Below, piece by piece: positions 1 to 8,797 of a stretch of DNA of 64,000 nucleotides (its first letter is position 1; every line of letters begins with the position of its first letter). The stretch is taken from positions 62,001 to 126,000 of the forward strand of contig NZ_SLWK01000003.1 in NCBI RefSeq assembly GCF_004345615.1. Direction: 5' to 3'. A program made the translations under genes and the position numbers. The notes beneath the pieces are model-generated. The model was not told the DNA's origin. It did no database searches and saw only the letters and a program-made list of their open reading frames with translations. The DNA is from Natronoflexus pectinivorans (GTDB lineage: Bacteria; Bacteroidota; Bacteroidia; Bacteroidales; Marinilabiliaceae).

Positions 1-295
1 AAGTGGGGTGTTGAGCAAAGAGGAATTCAAGTATTCTGGCAAGTGAGAGAATGGCAACACCAATTCCTGCGAAAAGAGTCACCAGAAAACTTAAATCGGT
101 ATGCTTTGAGAAATCTTTAAAATTGCCCTTCAAAATCAACTGAAAGGCTGTTACATCGAATGATTTTATGGCATTTATGAGTCGTTCAAAAATTCCGGTT
201 ATCAGAGCAATGGTGCCTCCTGATACGCCTGGTATCACATTCGCAGCACCCATGGCCATGCCTTTCAGGCCATGGCCAATGAATTCTTTTATCAT
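1..295 (-). CDS. DUF368 membrane protein, 3' end outside window
   Basis: About 98 N-terminal residues are visible; the gene runs off the left edge of the window. The start is the ATG at 295-293. Residues 12-35 hold the glycine-rich signature of the DUF368 family (GVSGG at 23-27, followed by TIALITGI), and a second hydrophobic stretch lies near the truncated end, so this is a multi-spanning inner-membrane protein. DUF368 proteins are related to DedA/undecaprenyl-phosphate flippase-type membrane proteins; some members (PopT) recycle undecaprenyl phosphate, which is family knowledge and not shown here. The gene starts 13 bases after the stop of the phosphosulfolactate synthase gene on the same strand, so the two are probably cotranscribed. 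Confidence 0.85.
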   Translation of the reverse strand, partial: MIKEFIGHGLKGMAMGAANVIPGVSGGTIALITGIFERLINAIKSFDVTAFQLILKGNFKDFSKHTDLSFLVTLFAGIGVAILSLARILEFLFAQHPT

Positions 296-308
296 TACAA
301 TTTAAATT

Positions 309-1079
309 TTAATCTTCCTCACCGGTAACAGGCGGAATCAGTTTTAACAAAGTAGAGCTGTGAAGCCCCAGTCGTTTGGTTTCTAATGAAATTATATCCT
401 CAGGCGGAATGTTGCACAGGTTAACATTATTCCCGAAAAGATTGATGAGTTCTATCTGATGCTTTTTATCAGAGCTGTCCCATAGCAACTGTTGTGGACT
501 TATATTTTTACCTTCATTTTCATGAATGTATCGGGCCAATCCGTCTTTGCCGTAAACCGGCATTTGTTCACTCTCTTTTATTATCACCATTGAAGCCCCG
601 GCAGCTAACTCCTCGGACGCAAGTTCTGTCCATTTATCAAAGCTGAAATGCTCATCGTGAAGTGTGCCTGTGGTTTGGCTGATGACTTTATAGTTTTTTG
701 AAAATTCCCTGATGGCCGAGAGTTTTTCTTCACGGGTGATGCTAATGGTGCCTTCAGAAATTTCCACATACTCCATTCCATATCTGTCAAGATATTTGCG
801 GTACTCATCCACTAATTTTCTGTGGAAAAAGAGCTCAAAAAGCGTTCCTCCGAAAACCGGTGTAACCTCAGCACTTTTATATATATTAAGTTTTGATTCC
901 AGCGATGGAATCAAAATACTGGTGCCAAAGGCCATTTTAACAAAATCGGTGTATGGAAATATTCCCTCACAAAAACTCTCCGTTTCACGAACGCTCAAAC
1001 CTTTATCGGTCATCATGGAGACGCCGGTTACGCGAGGTTTATCAGTTCGTTCAGGTAAAAATGGAAGATTAAAGTTCAT
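309..1079 (-). CDS. comA: Phosphosulfolactate synthase (ComA family)
   Basis: 256 residues, the normal family length. Family enzymes add sulfite to phosphoenolpyruvate to give (2R)-phosphosulfolactate, a Mg-dependent reaction in a TIM barrel in the cytoplasm. Family blocks visible: LPERTDKPRVTGVSMM at residues 8-23 followed by DKGLS, DFVKMAFGTS near 45-54, FGGTLFE near 76-82, and EISEGTISI near 104. In methanogens this is the first step of coenzyme M synthesis; in Bacillus it leads to spore sulfolactate. In Bacteroidota the product use is not settled; sulfonolipid precursor supply is one possibility (inference). It lies between a TPR protein (67 bases upstream) and DUF368 (13 bases downstream) on the same strand. 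No other coenzyme M or sulfolactate gene is in the window. Confidence 0.88.
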   Translation of the reverse strand: MNFNLPFLPERTDKPRVTGVSMMTDKGLSVRETESFCEGIFPYTDFVKMAFGTSILIPSLESKLNIYKSAEVTPVFGGTLFELFFHRKLVDEYRKYLDRYGMEYVEISEGTISITREEKLSAIREFSKNYKVISQTTGTLHDEHFSFDKWTELASEELAAGASMVIIKESEQMPVYGKDGLARYIHENEGKNISPQQLLWDSSDKKHQIELINLFGNNVNLCNIPPEDIISLETKRLGLHSSTLLKLIPPVTGEED

Positions 1080-1146
1080 GACCCTGTGATTTTAGTTTGT
1101 ATAAATATAACTATAATTTCGGGAGCACGTTCCGATGGTGGTGTTT

Positions 1147-2583
1147 TTAAAACGGACCGTCATCATGAATAAGGTACTTATAAAGAATGCTTCTGAGTGC
1201 CGGACTTCGGTCAATTGGTCCGTCCAGTTCAGGCATAAGATCAATTAATAAGTCATAGCTTCCGGGATCGTTTTGCATGGCCTTTTCAAAATGCATGGCA
1301 GCTTTTTTAACGTTTCTACTGTCTTTAATATAGTAAGTGGCCAATATAAAATGCACAGCCGGTGAATCGGGATACTTCTTTAACCAAGCCTGTAACTGAC
1401 GAACACGTTGTTTTGCAGGTGTTTCTACCAAAATCAGTTGATAAATTTCATAGAAATTTCTCAAGCTTTCAGGATCATCTTCAACAGCCTCTTCAAAAGC
1501 TTTGTAAGCCTCGTCGTACATTTTGTTTAGTAAAAGTGCACGACCGTAGAGATACCAGAATTCCCCAAAGTCAGGATGATGTTTAATGGCAAGTTTTCCA
1601 GCTTTTACCGACTCCTTCTTAAATTGATGGTTAATCAAACAGGCCAGATAGTTAAGCCAAACCGGCATGTAGGCGGGATCAGTTTTGGTGGCGAGACGAT
1701 AAAATCGCAAGGCCATTTCAATATCTCCAATCCTTTCATAACAATCGGCAATGTAGTGATAAGGCAGAATTTCTTCGTAACCATAAGAGATATAATCGAT
1801 ATAAATATCGATGGCTTCCTGACACCTATCTAAATTCACCATGTTGTTGGCTTTGTTAAACAAAGCCTCACCATGGCGAGGATTGAGCGCAAGAGTATAG
1901 TCATAGCAATTATTGGCTGCTTCATAATCACTGTTCTTAATATGAAGAATGCCAAGATTATACCAAGCGTTTTCCGAGAATGGATTGATGTCAATGACTT
2001 TCAGATAAGTCTCCAGACCTTTATCAAGATTATACTCCTTGTCATAGGCGTAAGCCAGCTCAAACAGCAGGCTTTCGCTGTCGGGATAATTATTTATTTC
2101 CTGTTCCAGAAAAGATATGGTATGAACAAAAGCCTCTTCCTGGTTGAGATTAATGGCAATATCAAGCAATATTTCATCCCGATCTTCAAAAGCTGACTCC
2201 AGTGCGTTATTGAAGCAAATAATCGCATCATTGATGCGGTTATTACGAAGGTAAACCAATCCCAGATTTAGATATACCTCAGGATTGGATTTCTCAAGAT
2301 TTTGTAACTCCTCTAAAAGGTGAATTGCTTCCTGATCTTCACCTTTTTCTATTAAAACAATGGCTTGTTTAATTTTTAATGATGTGGCATAGGGGTGTTG
2401 ATGTATGCCGATTTGTAAAACTCGCTCGGCTTTTTCAAACTGAAATTTGTCGGAAAAAAAATCGAAAATATTCTCTATGGTGTGAACGTCAAAAAAATGG
2501 TTTTTATGACCATTTTCCATCTGTTCAAATCTTTCAATTTCTTCTTTGATGTTATTATAGTTGGTATGCCAGGATTCATGCAT
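1147..2583 (-). CDS. Tetratricopeptide repeat protein
   Basis: 478 residues made almost entirely of TPR-type helical hairpins from about residue 45 to 450. Repeat consensus positions are clear, for example NPEVYLNLGLVYLRNN, NPFSENAWYNLGILHIKNS, NPRHGEALFNKANNMVN and DPAYMPVWLNYLACL. There is no signal peptide or membrane segment, so it is probably a cytoplasmic scaffold. Many Bacteroidota carry a closely similar TPR protein as a single-copy gene, but its partners are not known. It sits between DUF4301 (81 bases upstream) and the phosphosulfolactate synthase gene on the same strand, giving a possible four-gene transcript DUF4301-TPR-comA-DUF368. Confidence 0.85.
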   Translation of the reverse strand: MHESWHTNYNNIKEEIERFEQMENGHKNHFFDVHTIENIFDFFSDKFQFEKAERVLQIGIHQHPYATSLKIKQAIVLIEKGEDQEAIHLLEELQNLEKSNPEVYLNLGLVYLRNNRINDAIICFNNALESAFEDRDEILLDIAINLNQEEAFVHTISFLEQEINNYPDSESLLFELAYAYDKEYNLDKGLETYLKVIDINPFSENAWYNLGILHIKNSDYEAANNCYDYTLALNPRHGEALFNKANNMVNLDRCQEAIDIYIDYISYGYEEILPYHYIADCYERIGDIEMALRFYRLATKTDPAYMPVWLNYLACLINHQFKKESVKAGKLAIKHHPDFGEFWYLYGRALLLNKMYDEAYKAFEEAVEDDPESLRNFYEIYQLILVETPAKQRVRQLQAWLKKYPDSPAVHFILATYYIKDSRNVKKAAMHFEKAMQNDPGSYDLLIDLMPELDGPIDRSPALRSILYKYLIHDDGPF

Positions 2584-2663
2584 AAATATCCGGTTTTAGA
2601 TCACAAATTTACTCATAAACAATGATCTTTCAGCATTTATTGAAAAGAATCTTTCAGGGTGTT

Positions 2664-4196
2664 TTAAACAACCGGCTGATGTTGAGGTCGCAGCAGATCA
2701 TTTACGGTTTTTACCGGGTTAAAAGTCTCAATTGGGACTTCCACAAAAAGCGTGATCCAATTTGCCATGGCACCATTCCATAAGCCCGGTAGCTCAAGCG
2801 CTTTCAGTGGTCGGCCACTGAGCGATTTCTCTGAGATAAAACCTGTTTGGGGATCGGTGTATTTGGTCAGGTCAAATTTCTTTCCTTTGTAATTCCTGAC
2901 ATAGCAGACCAGGTCAACAGGGTTAAAATGCGTGGCATTATTAAGCTGGGTAACCTGGTGCGCATCGTTCATATTTATTTGCGAAGTTTCAAGAATCTGC
3001 AGAGATTCCTGTCCGGCCTCATCTTTTACTATAAACGGTCCACCCCCGGGTTCACCTTCATTTTTAACCATTCCGCAGACTCTAATAGGCCGATTCAGAA
3101 AACTTTTCAGGTAACTCACTTTCTCATCATTGGAAAAAGCCGGGAAATTCTCCGGCAGTTTAACCGATAGCTGCTCATTTATAAATTTAACAATGCTTTC
3201 AATGGTAATTTGAGCCGGTGCTTTCTCAAGCTTTACGAGAAAAGAGAAAATGGTTTCTTTAACATCCAGAAGCATTCCACCCAGTGCTTTTTTGTATGTT
3301 ATGGTCGTATCCATAAGGTGCTCGGGTACTACATTGTCAATATTTTTAACAAATATCAGATCAGCATTTTGTTCATTCAGGTTTTCGATGAGCGCTCCGT
3401 GTCCGCCCGGTCGAAAAACCAATTGGCCACTTTCATCCCTGAATGGCTCATTATCAGGCGTAACAGCCAATGTGTCGGTGTGTGGTTTCTGAAAACTAAA
3501 TGATACATCCAGACCTATATCAAAACGGTTTTCGATTAAAGGCCCTTTATTATAAAGCATCTCCTTAAATAATTCATGGTGTTCGGGGCTAACAGTGAAA
3601 TGAATATTGACCAATCCATTTTTATTTAAAGCGTACCTTGCACCTTCCGCCAGATGCTCTTCCATGGCGCTTCTGACGTCATTTTCATATTTATGAAAAT
3701 GAATTAACCCTTTTGGCAACTGTCCGTATTTGAGTACTTCTTCACCTAAAACTGCTTTAATGATCTCTTCAGCTCTTGATTTTCTAACATGAACATTGTT
3801 CAGATTGTATGTTTTTAGTTTTTCCTGAATCAATGCGAAAAAAGCGAATCTTGGCAGCAACTCTATAAATTTTACTACAGGATGGTTAATCTCAAGGGTT
3901 TTAAGTGGAACAGGGTTTTCAAGATACTGATAAAGGTCTTTAAACATTCTGGTTGCTGCACCAGATGCAGGTACAAATTTCGAGACGCTGATGCTTGACT
4001 CTAATTGCTCTGTGAATCTTTTGGTGTATTCTTCAGTTTTTGAATCATTAAGAATCGTGATGCCGTTGTCCGGAATGGCCGGACGGATAATGTTCAAATC
4101 TGGAAAACCCACTTTAAATCTACTTATCTGTTCATTAAGTTGCTCTTCGCTGATCCCTTTCTCTATAAGTGTGTTTTTATCAGTCGATTGTATCAT
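2664..4196 (-). CDS. DUF4301 family protein, nucleotidyltransferase-like
   Basis: 510 residues with no signal peptide or membrane segment. I recognise it as the Bacteroidota DUF4301 family, whose function is not established. Visible features resemble UDP-sugar pyrophosphorylase-type (UDPGP/UAP) nucleotidyltransferases: PASGAATRMFKDLY near residues 57-70, like the glycine-rich GxGTR(M/L) nucleotide loop; SFSFQKPHTDTLAVTPD near 232; RPGGHGALIENLNE near 263, like the PPGGHG substrate loop; and FVKNIDNVVPEHL near 283, like the F-x-N-x-D-N metal/substrate motif. This assignment to a fold is my inference. It is the first gene of the minus-strand run that ends in DUF368, with a 390-base AT-rich region upstream. 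Confidence 0.8.
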   Translation of the reverse strand: MIQSTDKNTLIEKGISEEQLNEQISRFKVGFPDLNIIRPAIPDNGITILNDSKTEEYTKRFTEQLESSISVSKFVPASGAATRMFKDLYQYLENPVPLKTLEINHPVVKFIELLPRFAFFALIQEKLKTYNLNNVHVRKSRAEEIIKAVLGEEVLKYGQLPKGLIHFHKYENDVRSAMEEHLAEGARYALNKNGLVNIHFTVSPEHHELFKEMLYNKGPLIENRFDIGLDVSFSFQKPHTDTLAVTPDNEPFRDESGQLVFRPGGHGALIENLNEQNADLIFVKNIDNVVPEHLMDTTITYKKALGGMLLDVKETIFSFLVKLEKAPAQITIESIVKFINEQLSVKLPENFPAFSNDEKVSYLKSFLNRPIRVCGMVKNEGEPGGGPFIVKDEAGQESLQILETSQINMNDAHQVTQLNNATHFNPVDLVCYVRNYKGKKFDLTKYTDPQTGFISEKSLSGRPLKALELPGLWNGAMANWITLFVEVPIETFNPVKTVNDLLRPQHQPVV

Positions 4197-4586
4197 CTTT
4201 GTTAATTTTTTAGTATAATTTGAAAATAAATATACGCAAAAGTATGATACCGCTACGTTATTTTTTGTTAAGAGAGCTATGTTTCTGATAAAGGATAATA
4301 ACTGAAGTAATTTTTTAGATTATAAACTTCAAAGCGATTCCTGAAATGATTTGTATTTATTAAAAAATGGGAGTAGCGAATTGTATTCGTTAAACAGAAT
4401 AAAGATATTAATGAACTTTAAATTAGACATATACAAATGACGCGTTGATGGTTGTATGGATTTATGTCTATAACGTTCTAATAGTCTGTGGTATAAATTT
4501 CTGTGTGATTTAAAAAAATAATTACTTTAGCTATATAAAATTATTGTTACGAAAGTTATTAAACCCTAAAGTTGAAGTAAATTATT
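4197..4586. other. AT-rich intergenic region between divergent genes
   Basis: This gap separates the divergent DUF4301 and FadL-like genes and must carry the promoters of both. No open reading frame of note, RNA gene or repeat was seen. A weak promoter-like TACTTTAG at about 4523 (one mismatch from TAnnTTTG) lies 60 bases before the FadL-like start. Confidence 0.5.
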
Positions 4587-5801
4587 ATGAGAAAACTATC
4601 GTTAATCACATTGTTGTTGGGAATATCAATAACAATAGGTGCCGAAGGTTACCAGGTAAACCTACAGAGTAATCGTCAAACAGGTATGGGACATACGGGA
4701 GCCGGCCAGTCATTGGGTGCAACCAGCATACACTTTAACCCGGGAGCTATGGGAATGATGAATTCCCAATTTGATTTTTCGGCGGGAGGTAGTGCTGTTC
4801 TTTCAAGCAATTCTTTTGAAGCTGGCGGTGTTAAGGAAGAGTCTGATAATCCAACAGGAACCCCATTTTACGTATATGCAGCCGGGAAAATTAACGACAA
4901 CCTGGTGGCCGGAATTGGTGTTACATCACCTTTTGGGAATTCGTTAAAATGGGGTGATGACTGGAGCGGAAGATATTTGATCCAGGACATCTCGCTTCAG
5001 GCCATTTTTGTTCAGCCTACATTATCGTATAGAATTACGGATAAGCTCAGTGTTGGAGGTGGATTAGCTGTGGTTTTTGGAGGCGTGGAAATGAATAGAG
5101 CTTTTAACCTATCATCAATTAATGAAATGTTTCCGAGTGTTGATGGAAAGATAAATCTTCAAGGAAATACTACTGCTTTGGGTTATACAGCCGGATTATT
5201 TTATCAGATAAGTGAATGTCTAAGTTTAGGAATTAGTTATCGCTCAAAAGTAGAAGTTGAGCTAGAGAAAGGCGACGTTGAATATACCGTACCTGAGCCA
5301 TTTGAATCCTTTTTTCCTTCAGACAATAAATTTTCATCAATGCTACCAATGCCGTCTAATCTTACTTTTGGATTAAGCTGGCGAGCTAATAGTAAATGGT
5401 TTTTTGCTGTCGATCTGCAACATGTTGGTTGGTCTGCTTATGAATCTCTCGATTTTGAGTTTGAACAAACGGACAACACCTCCATGCCAAAGAATTTTGA
5501 AAACACCATGATATACAGATTTGGTGCTGAGTACACATTAAACCCATCAGTATTATTAAGAGCCGGCGTATATTATGATGAAACACCCATCAAAGACCAA
5601 TACCTTACGCCTGAAACTCCTGGAACAAATAAAACCGGCCTATCATTCGGGTTTTCATGGTTTATAAATGAAGGATTAAGTGTTGATGCATCGATACTCC
5701 ATATTATGGGAGAGGAGCGAGACTCAACCATGCCTATGTTGCCCGGAACCTACAACACCAGTGCCTGGATTCCGGGAATTGGTTTGAGTTACAAGTTTTA
5801 G
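4587..5801 (+). CDS. FadL/OmpP1/TodX-type outer-membrane transporter
   Basis: 404 residues. The first 20 residues form a signal peptide (MRKLSLITLLLGISITIGA). The mature N-terminus GYQVNLQSNRQTGMGHTG and the NPGAMGMM segment near residue 50 are typical of the FadL hatch region, and the rest consists of alternating beta-strand segments ending in an aromatic residue (SYKF), as expected of a 14-strand outer-membrane barrel. Family members move hydrophobic compounds such as long-chain fatty acids or aromatics across the outer membrane; the substrate cannot be read from the sequence. The gene stands alone and is followed by a strong hairpin. Confidence 0.9.
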   Translation: MRKLSLITLLLGISITIGAEGYQVNLQSNRQTGMGHTGAGQSLGATSIHFNPGAMGMMNSQFDFSAGGSAVLSSNSFEAGGVKEESDNPTGTPFYVYAAGKINDNLVAGIGVTSPFGNSLKWGDDWSGRYLIQDISLQAIFVQPTLSYRITDKLSVGGGLAVVFGGVEMNRAFNLSSINEMFPSVDGKINLQGNTTALGYTAGLFYQISECLSLGISYRSKVEVELEKGDVEYTVPEPFESFFPSDNKFSSMLPMPSNLTFGLSWRANSKWFFAVDLQHVGWSAYESLDFEFEQTDNTSMPKNFENTMIYRFGAEYTLNPSVLLRAGVYYDETPIKDQYLTPETPGTNKTGLSFGFSWFINEGLSVDASILHIMGEERDSTMPMLPGTYNTSAWIPGIGLSYKF

Positions 5802-5843
5802 AAGGGTGGGAGTAAATCTCCAAGACCTTTTTTTATATATATT

Positions 5844-5878
5844 AAATGAGGGTTTGACTTAAAGTCAAACCCTCATTT
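5844..5878. terminator. Bidirectional rho-independent terminator
   Basis: A perfect 17-base inverted repeat (arms 5844-5860 and 5862-5878) with A-rich and T-rich flanks on both sides lies between the convergent FadL-like and acetyltransferase genes. Either strand would give a hairpin followed by a U-rich run, so it probably serves both. Confidence 0.85.
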
Positions 5879-5916
5879 ATTTTTCTATATCATTGTGAGC
5901 AACTTCTTTCAGATTC

Positions 5917-6450
5917 CTATTTGTCAATCCCATACACCACCTCATAAATCTCATCTTTAAGCTTAATAAATTGCTCTTGGGTAAATTCCGGAGTATTTGT
6001 CATGACTTTAAGCGATAATGGCGAATGCTCTTTGTGATATGGCGGTTGAAAATATTTAAAAGGGTGAAGTTTAAATCCCATCCGCTCATAAAAACCAACC
6101 CTGCGAATGGCCATCTCATCCACAGGTGGTTCCACTTCGAGTACTACAGGAAGTGTACTTTCATTTAAAAACTCTTTGAAAATGATGTTTCCCAACCCCT
6201 GATTTCGGAATTTTGAAGAGACTGCAAAATGTTCAACAAATCGATGCTGTTTTAGCTTCCACCATGCCATAAAGCCCTTAACGTCATTATCTTCATTAAA
6301 GAACAAGTTAATTGCGAAGGAGGCGTTATATAATTGAGAGTAATAGTCTTCTCTCGATTTTCTTTCAGTTTCAGGAAAGCTCTCTACCATGATGTTCCAG
6401 AATTGCTCGAAAAGCTCCGGGGAGTTGTTTAAGATATTTGTGTAATTCAT
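5917..6450 (-). CDS. GNAT family N-acetyltransferase
   Basis: 177 residues. The GNAT acetyl-CoA loop is visible as SSKFRNQGLGNIIFKEF near residues 78-94 (pattern R-x-x-G-L-G), followed by the beta-strand PVVLEVEPP and the C-terminal RRVGFYERMGFKL block usual in this fold. It should transfer an acetyl group from acetyl-CoA to an unidentified amine. It follows the MEKHLA gene by 44 bases on the same strand. The substrate is unknown. Confidence 0.85.
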   Translation of the reverse strand: MNYTNILNNSPELFEQFWNIMVESFPETERKSREDYYSQLYNASFAINLFFNEDNDVKGFMAWWKLKQHRFVEHFAVSSKFRNQGLGNIIFKEFLNESTLPVVLEVEPPVDEMAIRRVGFYERMGFKLHPFKYFQPPYHKEHSPLSLKVMTNTPEFTQEQFIKLKDEIYEVVYGIDK

Positions 6451-6494
6451 TATTATATTTTTTATTCAATATGGCCCCACAGTCCTTTGGGTTG

Positions 6495-6974
6495 CTAAAA
6501 ATATTCAAATTCATCAAACATTGCTGCTTGGCCAACTCTATTATTTTCTGAATCATATACATTCCAAATAACAGCATTTTGGATTTTAAATCTTCGGCCG
6601 GTTTTAGATATTCTTATACCCGAATAGTTTTTTGAATACCCTTTCTCAGTTACATCAGCCAAAACCTTTTCTCTTTTAGCTCTCTCGTCACTTTCAGCAG
6701 AGTATTTAGAGGACATATTTGTTATTTCGTCCCATGACATTTCAAAAAGCCTAAGTGCCGTTTTATTTGCATAGTTAAATATGGGTTCCTGTGTCGCATT
6801 GTGAGCTAAAAGTACATAATCGGAATTGAATACTTGTTTTGCCTGTTCTTCCAAATTTAATGAAAAGTCCACTAACTCAATGTTCGTTAAGTTTTTTAAA
6901 CTGCTAGTAATTAAGAAAATGTAATCTTTTAAGTAACCGTTTTCGTTACTTGGCAAATCGTTTTTTTGCATCAC
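6495..6974 (-). CDS. MEKHLA domain protein
   Basis: 159 residues, nearly all MEKHLA domain. Family blocks: YVLLAHNATQEPIFNYANK near residues 74-92, TALRLFEMSWDEI, the Ser/Glu segment KYSAESDERAKRE, and the C-terminal YSGIRISKTGRRFKIQNAVIW. MEKHLA is a PAS-like domain found at the C-terminus of plant HD-ZIP III regulators and as small stand-alone bacterial proteins, where ligand and role are unknown. No output domain is attached. It may be cotranscribed with the acetyltransferase downstream. The 259-base gap on its upstream side holds nothing recognisable. Confidence 0.85.
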   Translation of the reverse strand: MMQKNDLPSNENGYLKDYIFLITSSLKNLTNIELVDFSLNLEEQAKQVFNSDYVLLAHNATQEPIFNYANKTALRLFEMSWDEITNMSSKYSAESDERAKREKVLADVTEKGYSKNYSGIRISKTGRRFKIQNAVIWNVYDSENNRVGQAAMFDEFEYF

Positions 6975-7233
6975 TTATTTTTTGTATTGGTTTAGTTTAT
7001 AAGTATTTGGGACTTTAAATATTATCGAACATTTCCAAATATAGTATTGTTTTTAATTTCTTGACCGACTTGTTAATATAGATTTCTCATTACGCTCGAA
7101 ATGACCGACTATTAAGTTTTGAGAGTTGACTTTGTTTGCCGAATATGTGGCTAAATCGCAGAATAGTCCATTATTGAAGAAAGATAAACGATATTGCGAC
7201 GCCTGTTTACCAGATATATTAAAATGCAGTATG

Positions 7234-8070
7234 CTAAATATGCTTGAGGGCTTCTTTAACCGTCATATTTTTTTTGATGTTACGCTCTTTTGCCAATTGA
7301 TTACAAACAGAGACAATGCCATTGTTAAGTACGTCCTGCCCGTTAAAAATCTCCGCACTCATGCAGCTTACCGTACAAGCAATTATTCCTGCATCACTTA
7401 AAGATTCAAGGCTTTTTGTACCTGCACTGTTTTTGCCGATACCTGCATCGTTAAAAAAAACAGCTTTCAGGCGATGTTTCTGTGCATATTCACCGGCACT
7501 CAAACCGCCATGAGATCCACATACAACAACATCACCTGCATTGCTTTCATTCAAAAAAGTTATGCTATCGGTGACAGTGATCAACACACCATTAATTTCT
7601 GTTTGAGTTTGTTGCTTTAAAGATTTGCTGTTGGTTTCATTATTGTTAGATGCGTGGATTTTACTTTCTCGAGTCGCTGGGGTGGGGTAACCCATATTGA
7701 TTATTTTGGCAACGGCATCTTTTACAGCATCACCAATTTCTATTCCTGCTTCTTTGGCTTGGGCGTTGGTGTGACTTATTGTTCCGCTCTCCCAGGTGTC
7801 TTGGGCAATACCAATTTCAGCGCTGTTGTGATCAACAGCACAGGCTAGAATATCCTCAGTCTCGTAATGTAAAAGACCTCTGATTCCTGCCTGATTTTTA
7901 CCAATACCTGCATTGTTTAAAAATACCGCCTTTACATTGCAGTTTCTTACGTGTTGAGCAAGCTCTCTGTTACCACCACAATGTGAACCGCACACCAGAA
8001 TCGGACAAGTGTTGTTAGGTTTTAAATCACCTAAACTATCCAATAACACAACACCTTCAGGTATCTTCAT
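7234..8070 (-). CDS. Unrecognised protein with two tandem homologous halves
   Basis: 278 residues, no signal peptide or membrane segment. The two halves (about 1-123 and 158-278) align to each other: each has VCGSH-x-GG, then KAVF-x-N-x-AGIGKN-x-AG, then (I/L)AC-x-V-x-x-x-SAEI, then QD-x(4)-G-x-x-S-x-x-N-x-x-AKE. The linker between them is rich in N, S, T and Q. A shared GSH/Y-(C)-G plus GIG plus DxxSAxI pattern suggests a widespread unnamed family, but I cannot give it a function. Its start lies 92 bases downstream of the iorB stop on the same strand, so it may be the third gene of the ior operon, although hairpins lie in the gap. Confidence 0.75.
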   Translation of the reverse strand: MKIPEGVVLLDSLGDLKPNNTCPILVCGSHCGGNRELAQHVRNCNVKAVFLNNAGIGKNQAGIRGLLHYETEDILACAVDHNSAEIGIAQDTWESGTISHTNAQAKEAGIEIGDAVKDAVAKIINMGYPTPATRESKIHASNNNETNSKSLKQQTQTEINGVLITVTDSITFLNESNAGDVVVCGSHGGLSAGEYAQKHRLKAVFFNDAGIGKNSAGTKSLESLSDAGIIACTVSCMSAEIFNGQDVLNNGIVSVCNQLAKERNIKKNMTVKEALKHI

Positions 8071-8098
8071 GTGTTTGTAAATTTGTTATCCAATTACA

Positions 8099-8137
8099 CC
8101 CGATATTTCGGGAGAACTCGTCACGAAACATCGTGAC
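8099..8137. repeat. Two small inverted repeats in the iorB downstream gap
   Basis: CCCGA-TATT-TCGGG (8099-8112) and GTCACGA-AACA-TCGTGAC (8120-8137) lie between iorB and the duplicated protein. Neither is followed by a clear U-run on the minus strand, so processing or attenuation is as likely as termination. Confidence 0.5.
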
Positions 8138-8162
8138 TAGTTTCATTTTGTACCCTTAAAGC

Positions 8163-8795
8163 TTAGCAATTACTTAATTCTGACTCTTTTTCAGCAACTT
8201 CTGTTTGAGCAATTGCCATTCCTTTTTCGTAGGCCTTTATGTTTCCCTCAACAAACTTTTTAGGAACATTTTCCTTTACAATTTGGATCATCTCATCGTG
8301 CGAATAACCTCTCAACTCAGCATAGAATCCAAGCATGACAATATTCATCATTTTACTGATGTCAAAATCGGGATTTTTATTTTCATCGGGATCAACAATA
8401 AATGTCTTCTTTCCCGATTTCCTGATCAGCTCTGTTTTAGATTCAGGCATGTCTTTTTCCAGTCGTGTGTTTACGCTGGAAGTAGATAACTCAAAAGTAC
8501 TTGATAAAATGATGCCATCTTCCTTCAAGCAATGCAAATACCGCAGTGTTTCAGTTTGTTCAAAAGATATCACGTAATCAGCATCACCTGCTTTAATAAA
8601 GGGTGATAGCACAGGATTGTTAGAATACCGGAAATGGCTTTCTACACCTCCGCCTCGCTGTCCTAGCCCAATTACGTCAGATATTTTCAACTCATACCCA
8701 AGTTTCATATAAAACTTGCTTAAAAGGTTACTGAAAAGGAGAATACCTTGTCCTCCCACACCAGCTATTATAATGTTTTTACCTGTGTCCTGCAT
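8163..8795 (-). CDS. iorB: Indolepyruvate:ferredoxin oxidoreductase, beta subunit
   Basis: 210 residues, the normal length. It is the gamma-type (POR_N-like) partner of IorA in the 2-oxoacid:ferredoxin oxidoreductase family. Visible motifs are GVGGQGILLFSNLL near residues 12-25 and GLGQRGGGVESHFRYS near 42-57. Together the subunits oxidise arylpyruvates (transamination products of aromatic amino acids) with CoA to aryl-acetyl-CoA, CO2 and reduced ferredoxin in the cytoplasm. Its ATG lies two bases after the iorA stop, so translation is tightly coupled. Confidence 0.92.
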   Translation of the reverse strand: MQDTGKNIIIAGVGGQGILLFSNLLSKFYMKLGYELKISDVIGLGQRGGGVESHFRYSNNPVLSPFIKAGDADYVISFEQTETLRYLHCLKEDGIILSSTFELSTSSVNTRLEKDMPESKTELIRKSGKKTFIVDPDENKNPDFDISKMMNIVMLGFYAELRGYSHDEMIQIVKENVPKKFVEGNIKAYEKGMAIAQTEVAEKESELSNC

Positions 8796-8797
8796 AT

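Noticed and set aside
7126-7401. 91-codon plus-strand frame at the 3' end of the duplicated protein gene
   Set aside because: Most of it is antisense to the supported gene and the rest is AT-rich gap.
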